Part shown: positions 24,119 to 30,005 of the stretch, piece by piece
Layout: the number at the start of each line of letters is the position of its first letter
Position numbering within the stretch: position 1 is the stretch's first letter
Assembly (NCBI GenBank): GCA_002336855.1
Contig: DDEV01000149.1
Location: 168 to 30,172 of the forward strand
DNA from: Leucobacter sp. UBA1945
Lineage (GTDB): Bacteria > Actinomycetota > Actinomycetes > Actinomycetales > Microbacteriaceae
Length of the DNA: 30,005 nucleotides
Direction of reading: 5' to 3'
Program-made: the position numbers and the translations under genes
Notes under the pieces: model-generated
What the model saw: only the letters and a program-made list of their open reading frames with translations
What the model was told of the DNA's origin: nothing
The model's database searches: none

Positions 24119-27100
24119 TTGCAAACCAACGATGTGACTCTGAACCCTGTCGAGGCGCGATACCTCGATGCCTCCTGTCGCGTGTTGATGACCGGCGTAC
24201 AGGCGCTCGCACGAGTGCCACTCGATCGCGCGCGCCTCGATGCGGCAACGGGGCTGCGCACGGCGAGCTTTATCAGCGGCTACGAGGGATCGCCGCTCGG
24301 CGGCTATGACCTCGAGCTTGGGCGGCAGCGCAAACTGCTCGACGAGCACCGCGTGCACTTTGAGCCCGGCCTGAACGAAGAGGCCGCGACGATGGCGGTG
24401 CAGGGCACGCAGCTGATTCACGAGCTGCGGCCCACCGTCGACGGCGTCGTCGGGTATTGGTACGGCAAGGCTCCCGGGCTCGACAGGGCCGCCGACGCGT
24501 TTCGTCACGCGAACCTGATGGGCACGCACCCAGCGGGTGGCGCGGTCGCCTTCGTCGGTGATGACCCGGCGGCGAAGTCGTCGAGCGTGCCGTGCGCCTC
24601 GGAGCACGCGCTCGCCGACCTGATGATGCCGATTCTCTACCCCTGCGATGCTGCCGAGGTGCTCGAGCTCGGTCGGCACGCAGTCGCGATGTCGCGCGCG
24701 AGTGGGCTGTGGTCCTCGATGAAGATCGTGACTTCGGTCGCTGACGGTTCGACCACGGTCGACCTCGAGGCTGGCGACACGTTCGCGCCGGTGCTGCCCT
24801 ACGGTGCCGGCCTGCACGAGCCCACCTCGCGTCTGTTGCAGCCCACGCTCGGCCCGCTCGAGCGCGACATGCTCTCGACCCGCATGCGCATCGTGCGCGA
24901 GTACATCGAACTGAACGACCTGAACCGAACGGTGCGATGCGCTGCCGGCGACAAGATCGGCATCGTCACGGCAGGAACAGGCTACCTCGACACGATGGAA
25001 GCACTCGAAACACTCGGCTTCGGAACGGGCCAGGGCATCGGTGACGAAGCGGGTGAAAACACATCGACAGTTCGCGTGCTGAAGCTCGGTGTAGTGTGGC
25101 CGCTGTCGCCGAAGCAGATTCGAGACTTCGCGGAGGGGCTCGACACCATCATCGTGGTCGAAGAGAAGCGCGCGTTCATCGAAGCCCAGATCAAGGAGCT
25201 GCTTTACGACGCGCCCGAGCGGCCGACAATCGTTGGCAAGCGCGACCAAGAAGGGCGCGAGCTCTTCGCGGCGCACGGTGAGCTCGTGGCTGACGGCGTG
25301 ACGAAGGCGCTCGCCACCCAGCTCGCGGCGCTGCCCGAGGCGCCGGGGGTGACGCGCTGGCTCGAAAGCCGGAGGAACAGTCTCGGGGAGCGCATCTACC
25401 TGCCGCTCGTGCGCCGCCAGCCCTACTTCTGCTCAGGCTGCCCGCACAACAGCTCGACGAAACCGCAGACGGATTCGGCGTTCGGAGCCGGCATCGGCTG
25501 CCACGCGATGGTGCTGCTGATGGACGAAAAGCAGGTCGGCGACGTCGTCGGCCTCACCCAGATGGGCGGCGAGGGCACGCAGTGGATCGGCATGTCGCAC
25601 TTCGTCGAGAACGGCCACTTCGTGCAGAACCTCGGCGACGGTACCTACCACCACTCGGGCAGCCTCGCGATTCGCGCGTCGGTCGCCGCGAAGACGAACA
25701 TCACCTACCGCATTCTCTACAACTCGACCGTCGCGATGACGGGCGGCCAGGACGCGGTCGGGCAGATGACGATTCCCGAGATGGTTGGTGAGCTGCAGGC
25801 CGAGGGCGTCGCGAGAATCATCGTAACGAGCGACGAGCCTCGTGCGCTCAAGAAGCAACGCATGTCCGGCGGCGTCGAAGTCTGGCCGCGCGATCGACTG
25901 GGCGAGGCGCAGGAGATTCTCGCGAAGATACCGGGCACCACCGTGCTCATTCACGAGCAGGAGTGCGCGACCGAGCTGCGCCGCAAGCGCAAGCGCGGGC
26001 TCGCAAAGAAGCCCGAAGAGTTCGTCATGATCAACGAGCGCATCTGCGAGGGCTGCGGCGACTGCGGCGAGAAGTCTAACTGCCTCTCGGTGCAGCCCGT
26101 CGACACCGAGTTCGGGCGCAAAACTCGCATTCATCAGAGCTCATGCAACGTCGATAAGAGTTGCCTCGACGGCGATTGCCCGGCGTTTGTCACGGTGCGT
26201 CCGGGGCAGAAGATGGGGCGAGGATCAGGCCTTGCCGACCTCGAACTCAGCGATCTGCCCGCACCGCAGCCTGCGAGCGGCCAGTCGCACCGCATTCGCC
26301 TCATGGGTATCGGCGGCACCGGCGTCGTCACCACCTCGCAGCTGCTCGCGACGGCGGCCGTGATTTCGGGGCGCTACGTGCGCACCCTCGACCGCACCGG
26401 TCTCGCTCAGAAGGGCGGAGCGGTCGTCTCAGACCTGGTGATCGAGCCTGCTCCTTTCGCGGCTGGCAACAGCATCGGTGACGACAGCTGCGATCTCTAC
26501 CTCGGCTACGACCTGCTGGTGGCCGCCGACCCGAAGAACACCTCGGCGCTCGCGCCCAGCGCGACGGCGATCGTCTCGACCTCGGTCGTGCCGACCGGCG
26601 CAATGGTCAGCGACGTGCGTGTCACCTTCCCTGAAGTCCAGGGCACGCTCGAGCGGGTTACCGATCGGGTGCCGAGCGGCAGCTGCGTTCCGCTCGACCT
26701 TCGACACTACGCCGAGGGCCTCTTCGGCTCAGAGCAGATGGGCAACATGTTCATGCTCGGCATGGCGGTGCAGCTCGGCGCGCTCAGCCTGCTGCCCGAG
26801 GCGATCGAAGAGGCGATCGGGCTCAACGGTGTCGCGGTCAGCCGCAACCTGCAGGCGTTCAGGCGCGGGCGTCAGTACGTCGCAGACAAGCGTGCGCTCG
26901 ACGCCACGCTGCGCGAGCTTGCCGGTGAGCACGCCGCAGCCCAGCCCGTGCCCAGCCGCATCGTTGGTGCTGCGCCAGGCTCGGAACTCGAGCGGATCGT
27001 CGCTATTCGCCGTGCAGAGCTGGTCGCCTACCAGAACGAGCGCTACGCGGCCCGCTACGAAGCGCTCGTCGAAGAGGCGCGGCGCTCAGAGGCCGCACTC

Positions 27101-27646
27101 GGCGGCAGCGACGAGAACGCCGGGGCTCCGTTTGCCGAGGCGGTCGCGATCGCACTGCACAAACTTATGGCCTACAAAGACGAGTACGAGGTCGCGCGCC
27201 TCGCCCTCGACCCTCAGATGAGCGACGAGATCGTCCAGCAGTTCGGCGAGGGCGCGAAGGTGCAATGGCGCCTGCACCCGCCGACCCTGAAAGCGATGGG
27301 TCTGAAGCACAAGATTCGCCTCGGCGCTTGGTTCCGCCCGGCATTCATGATGCTCCGCTCGCTCAAGGGCCTGCGCGGCACACCGCTCGACATCTTTGGC
27401 TACGACAAGATGCGCAGACTCGAGCGCGACCTCATCGTCGACTACACCGATACGGTGCGGGGGATCCTCGGTTCTCTGAGCGCCGACAACCTCGAAACCG
27501 CAACGGTCATTGCGGCGCTGCCAGACATGATTCGCGGCTACGAAGACGTGAAGTTGCGAGGCGTGCAGCAGTACCGTGAGCGGCTTGCCGAACTGCAACA
27601 GGAGTTTGCGCAGCAGTCGCACAGTAGCCATACATCAGCTTCATAG
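24119..27646 (+). CDS. Indolepyruvate:ferredoxin oxidoreductase, fused IorA-IorB type
   Basis: A 1175-residue thiamine-diphosphate and Fe-S enzyme that oxidatively decarboxylates aryl- or branched 2-oxoacids to acyl-CoA, passing electrons to ferredoxin; it probably serves amino-acid breakdown. Order of parts: N-terminal pyrimidine-binding domain (SGYEGSPLGGYD), a Cys pair in CSGCPHN (C438, C441), the TPP site (NLGDGTYHHSG then NITYRILYN), a ferredoxin-like cluster C643-x2-C646-x2-C649-x5-C655, further cysteines C676, C682, C687, then the gamma domain RLMGIGGTGVVTTSQ (about 725 on) and a C-terminal DUF6537-like region. I chose TTG 24119 because AAAGGCGGTG, one base off the ideal ribosome-binding sequence, lies seven bases upstream; GTG 24134 is the alternative. 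The true 2-oxoacid is not readable from sequence. Confidence 0.9.
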   Translation: MQTNDVTLNPVEARYLDASCRVLMTGVQALARVPLDRARLDAATGLRTASFISGYEGSPLGGYDLELGRQRKLLDEHRVHFEPGLNEEAATMAVQGTQLIHELRPTVDGVVGYWYGKAPGLDRAADAFRHANLMGTHPAGGAVAFVGDDPAAKSSSVPCASEHALADLMMPILYPCDAAEVLELGRHAVAMSRASGLWSSMKIVTSVADGSTTVDLEAGDTFAPVLPYGAGLHEPTSRLLQPTLGPLERDMLSTRMRIVREYIELNDLNRTVRCAAGDKIGIVTAGTGYLDTMEALETLGFGTGQGIGDEAGENTSTVRVLKLGVVWPLSPKQIRDFAEGLDTIIVVEEKRAFIEAQIKELLYDAPERPTIVGKRDQEGRELFAAHGELVADGVTKALATQLAALPEAPGVTRWLESRRNSLGERIYLPLVRRQPYFCSGCPHNSSTKPQTDSAFGAGIGCHAMVLLMDEKQVGDVVGLTQMGGEGTQWIGMSHFVENGHFVQNLGDGTYHHSGSLAIRASVAAKTNITYRILYNSTVAMTGGQDAVGQMTIPEMVGELQAEGVARIIVTSDEPRALKKQRMSGGVEVWPRDRLGEAQEILAKIPGTTVLIHEQECATELRRKRKRGLAKKPEEFVMINERICEGCGDCGEKSNCLSVQPVDTEFGRKTRIHQSSCNVDKSCLDGDCPAFVTVRPGQKMGRGSGLADLELSDLPAPQPASGQSHRIRLMGIGGTGVVTTSQLLATAAVISGRYVRTLDRTGLAQKGGAVVSDLVIEPAPFAAGNSIGDDSCDLYLGYDLLVAADPKNTSALAPSATAIVSTSVVPTGAMVSDVRVTFPEVQGTLERVTDRVPSGSCVPLDLRHYAEGLFGSEQMGNMFMLGMAVQLGALSLLPEAIEEAIGLNGVAVSRNLQAFRRGRQYVADKRALDATLRELAGEHAAAQPVPSRIVGAAPGSELERIVAIRRAELVAYQNERYAARYEALVEEARRSEAALGGSDENAGAPFAEAVAIALHKLMAYKDEYEVARLALDPQMSDEIVQQFGEGAKVQWRLHPPTLKAMGLKHKIRLGAWFRPAFMMLRSLKGLRGTPLDIFGYDKMRRLERDLIVDYTDTVRGILGSLSADNLETATVIAALPDMIRGYEDVKLRGVQQYRERLAELQQEFAQQSHSSHTSAS

Positions 27647-27688
27647 GAATGCCCGCCAATCTGGAAACACGAGAAAGGCGGACACCCC

Positions 27689-29215
27689 GTGACTACGACC
27701 CCAGACCCCGAGCAGACCCCGGAACAGGCTCCGCAGCAGCACGCATCGCAGCAGGACACCTCGCCCCAGGACGCGCCGCAGTTCACGCAGCCGACCGTGC
27801 AGTTGCCTGACACCGCCCCGCAGGCTCCATACGTCGCCCCTCAGGCTCCCTATGTTGCGGCACAGGTGCCGTATCAGGCGGCAGGTTACGCGGCACCAAC
27901 TGAGCCCGTCGCTGCCGACATTCCCGCAGCGTTTCAGGCCCCTGCAGCGCAGGCTGAGGTGCACGCGGAACCGAGCCAGGCAAAGTCGCGCGCAGGCGTG
28001 TTCTTCGCGGGTATCGCGATCGGTGCGGTTGTCGCGGGTATCGTCGGCGGCGGCGCCGGCGCACTTGTTGCCGCGAACACGCAGCCGGCGGCGATCTCGC
28101 AACCCCAGACCAGCGGAAGGGTGACGCTGAACAACCTCGACTCGGCAACCAACGTCTCTGGTGTCGCGCTCGCCGCGACCCCGAGCGTCGTGACCCTTGA
28201 AGTGACGGGAACGAATGGGGCGGGCTCGGGCTCGGGTGTGATCTACAGCAAAGAGGGCTACATCGTCACGAATGCGCACGTGGTGACCCTTGATGGAGCG
28301 GCTGGGTCTGATCCTGAGATTCGGGTCTGGCTGAGCGACGGCCGCATTCTTGACGGCACGCTCGTGGGCACTGATCCTTTCGCCGATCTCGCGGTGGTGA
28401 AGATCGAAGCAGACGACCTCGTGCCGATCGAAGTTGCCGACTCGTCTGAGATCAACGTGGGTGATCTCGCGGTCGCGATCGGTGCGCCGCTGAACCTGTC
28501 GAACACGGTCACGAGCGGTGTGGTCAGCGCGCTGAACCGTGGGATTGCGGTGGGCAGCCCAATCCTCCCCAAGGATTCGAGCGATGAGCAGACGCAGCCA
28601 CAGCCCGATGAAGAGGGTGGCTTCCCCTGGTTCAGGTTCGGTGACCCGAACGAAGGCCAGGGCGAGAGTCAGGCACCTCAGCAGCAACAGCAAGCGTCTG
28701 CGACACAGGTGACACTGCCCGTGATTCAGACCGACGCGTCGATCAACCCGGGCAACTCGGGCGGCGCGCTGCTCAACGCAAATGCTGAGCTCATCGGTAT
28801 CAACGTGGCCATCGCCTCGAACGGCGGCGATTCGAGCACCGCGGGCAGCGACGGCCTCGGCTTCGCGATTCCCGTGAACATGGTGACCCGCGTCGCCGAC
28901 GCGCTGATCGCCGGTGAGCGCCCATCGCACGGCATGCTGGGTATCGGGGTCAACGACTCGTCGGCAGACACCGACGCAGACCGCAATGTGGCCGGCGGCC
29001 TCATCAGCGAGCTCGTGAAGGGCGGCCCCGCGGCCGAGGCCGGGCTCAAGGTGGGCGACGTGATCACCGCGGTTGACGGTATCGCCGCAGACTCGGGAAC
29101 CTCGGTGTCTGCGCTGGTGCGCATGCACGAGGGCGGCGACAAGGTGACGATCACCTATACCCGCGACGGCAAGGTGGGCGAGGCAGAGGTGACGCTCGGC
29201 ACGCTCGAGTGGTGA
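27689..29215 (+). CDS. HtrA/DegP-like trypsin-type serine protease with PDZ domain
   Basis: A 508-residue membrane-anchored quality-control protease. Residues 1-98 are a cytoplasmic P/Q/A-rich low-complexity segment with a repeated PQAPYVA; a transmembrane helix spans about 103-130; the protease domain has the triad H197 (VTNAHVV), D233 (FADLAVV) and S357 (NPGNSGGALL); a PDZ domain follows (about 405-500, MLGIGVN to the C-terminus). An acidic and Q-rich insert of about 45 residues (295-340) lies between the DE-loop region and the active-site serine. Start is GTG 27689 with AAAGGCGG seven bases upstream. It lies 42 bp after the oxidoreductase gene without a terminator between, so read-through is possible, though the functions are unrelated. 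Confidence 0.94.
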   Translation: MTTTPDPEQTPEQAPQQHASQQDTSPQDAPQFTQPTVQLPDTAPQAPYVAPQAPYVAAQVPYQAAGYAAPTEPVAADIPAAFQAPAAQAEVHAEPSQAKSRAGVFFAGIAIGAVVAGIVGGGAGALVAANTQPAAISQPQTSGRVTLNNLDSATNVSGVALAATPSVVTLEVTGTNGAGSGSGVIYSKEGYIVTNAHVVTLDGAAGSDPEIRVWLSDGRILDGTLVGTDPFADLAVVKIEADDLVPIEVADSSEINVGDLAVAIGAPLNLSNTVTSGVVSALNRGIAVGSPILPKDSSDEQTQPQPDEEGGFPWFRFGDPNEGQGESQAPQQQQQASATQVTLPVIQTDASINPGNSGGALLNANAELIGINVAIASNGGDSSTAGSDGLGFAIPVNMVTRVADALIAGERPSHGMLGIGVNDSSADTDADRNVAGGLISELVKGGPAAEAGLKVGDVITAVDGIAADSGTSVSALVRMHEGGDKVTITYTRDGKVGEAEVTLGTLEW

Positions 29216-29239
29216 TCGCTCGCTCGCGCGTCTGACTAC

Positions 29240-29275
29240 GGGGCCCTCGCCTTCGACCCAACTGGGAGGCGAGGG
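29240..29275 (+). terminator. Stem-loop after the HtrA-like gene
   Basis: GGCCCTCGCC (29240-29249) pairs perfectly with GGCGAGGGCC (29266-29275), and an inner CCC/GGG with an AACT loop extends it. It is 24 bases after the stop. No T-tract follows, so it may be a non-canonical terminator. Confidence 0.6.
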
Positions 29276-29288
29276 CCTCGTCATGCCA

Positions 29289-29294
29289 TAGAGT
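29289..29294 (+). promoter_or_regulatory. -10 element (TAGAGT) of a likely leaderless promoter
   Basis: TAGAGT is followed by GGCCGG and the GTG start at 29301. The same hexamer is the -10 of the tRNA promoter. No ribosome-binding site is evident. Confidence 0.45.
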
Positions 29295-29300
29295 GGCCGG

Positions 29301-30005
29301 GTGAGTTCTGGGCGATTCGAGTTTGCGAACGGTAACCTGCAGAAACTGCTCGCGGTGCCGAAGTATGTGCTGTCGGCGCTGTTCGCGCTGTTCGTGCCCC
29401 GCGACGGTCTGCGCTGGGCGTTCGGCAGTGGTATCGGCGTCGGCGAGGGTGCCCTCGAGGTTGCGCGTGCGCTGCGAGACGATGACCCCGCCGCACGAAT
29501 CTTCTGGCTCGTCTCGAGCGAAGCCGAGGCTGAACTTGCTGCGACCGAGGGTTTTGAAGCCGTGCCGAAGCACGGCTGGGCAGGCTTCTGGGCGACGCTG
29601 CGCGCCGGCCAGATCGTGATCACCCACGGGCTCGGCGACGTCAATCGCTTCGGTATCTTTGGTGGCCGCATCGTCAATCTGATTCACGGGGCACCGCTCA
29701 AGAAGCTGCACCTCGATTCGCCGGTGACCACCTCGGTCGGCGGTCCGGCACCGCTGCGGGCGATCCTGCGCCGCATGTATGCGGCGGGCACGAAGCAGAT
29801 CGCGCTCTATGTTGCGGGCTCGGTGACGGCGGCCGAACGGTTGCGCTCGGCCTACCGCGTCGACCCGGGCAAGGTGCGCGTGTTGGGAGACCCGCGTGAC
29901 GACAGCGTCTGCGCGCAGGCCGCGGACACTCGTCTTGCCGACGAGGCGCGCGCCAAAGTGCGAGCGCTGCTCGGGTTGCCTGAGGAAGAAGTCGGCGCGC
30001 GCGAG
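29301..30005 (+). CDS. CDP-glycerol glycerophosphotransferase family protein, N-terminal part (cut by window edge)
   Basis: 235 residues are visible, open to the window end. The family polymerises glycerol- or ribitol-phosphate onto cell-wall polymers (teichoic-acid synthesis), using a CDP-activated donor at the cytoplasmic membrane. Diagnostic sequences are an ITHGLGDVNR stretch, then NLIHGAPLKKLHLD, the counterpart of the family's HGTxxKK motif, and later RVLGDPRDD. The hydrophobic KYVLSALFALFVP near residue 22 may be membrane-associated. GTG 29301 is chosen because it lies seven bases after the -10 element and the conserved sequence starts shortly after. The acceptor polymer and the C-terminal catalytic half cannot be judged here. 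Confidence 0.82.
   Translation, partial: MSSGRFEFANGNLQKLLAVPKYVLSALFALFVPRDGLRWAFGSGIGVGEGALEVARALRDDDPAARIFWLVSSEAEAELAATEGFEAVPKHGWAGFWATLRAGQIVITHGLGDVNRFGIFGGRIVNLIHGAPLKKLHLDSPVTTSVGGPAPLRAILRRMYAAGTKQIALYVAGSVTAAERLRSAYRVDPGKVRVLGDPRDDSVCAQAADTRLADEARAKVRALLGLPEEEVGARE

Noticed and set aside
27641..29677. Long minus-strand open frame (678 codons) opposite the HtrA-like gene
   Set aside because: It is an antisense shadow of a gene with a full catalytic triad and PDZ domain; its translation is arginine/histidine-rich without recognisable domains.

Overview
The window is GC-rich chromosomal DNA (roughly two thirds G+C by eye) from a high-GC Gram-positive bacterium. Gene content, codon use and gene order point to the actinobacterial family Microbacteriaceae; Leucobacter or a close relative is my best guess, from general similarity only. 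Almost all of it is coding. I see no insertion sequence, prophage or CRISPR array.

Layout. 1-1358: a divergent pair, a DEAD-box RNA helicase (minus strand, cut by the window edge) and a ferritin-fold protein. 1368-2687: an Fe-S-containing RNA (uracil-C5)-methyltransferase of the RlmC/RlmD/TrmA family. 2688-3860: a small accessory block with a repeat-rich 235-bp spacer and a two-gene Xre/RES toxin-antitoxin operon that has an obvious operator. 3870-6860 (minus): a DUF3107 protein and a membrane-anchored penicillin-acylase-type Ntn hydrolase. 6984-13609: a helicase-nuclease pair like mycobacterial AdnA/AdnB, overlapping by ATGA. 13606-14805 (minus): an aminoglycoside-phosphotransferase fold that has lost its catalytic residues. 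14885-17510: a NudC-type Nudix hydrolase without its zinc cysteines, overlapping a UvrD2-like helicase without an HRDC domain. 17507-19926 (minus): a ThiF/TOMM-cyclodehydratase-like protein and a DUF2342 zincin-like protein. 20116-23184: a UPF0182 membrane protein. 23282-23355: an initiator tRNA-fMet with a clear promoter and terminator. 23439-27646: an Lrp/AsnC regulator divergent from a fused indolepyruvate:ferredoxin oxidoreductase. 27689-29215: an HtrA-like protease. 29301-end: a CDP-glycerol glycerophosphotransferase-like protein, cut by the window edge.

From memory, the order RNA helicase - ferritin-like - DUF3107 - AdnA - AdnB - NudC - UvrD2 - DUF2342 - UPF0182 matches a conserved actinobacterial neighbourhood (M. 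tuberculosis about Rv3211 down to Rv3193c). Against that backbone the methyltransferase, the Xre/RES pair and the acylase look like lineage-specific additions. The backbone combines double-strand-break end processing (AdnAB), a further superfamily 1 helicase and NAD/RNA-cap hydrolysis.

The points most worth a second look are the Xre/RES operon with its operator and upstream repeats, the predicted pseudokinase next to adnB, the zinc-less NudC, the widely spaced inverted pair of 9-mers in front of the oxidoreductase, and a repeated leaderless-promoter arrangement (TANNNT, six bases, start codon) at five genes.
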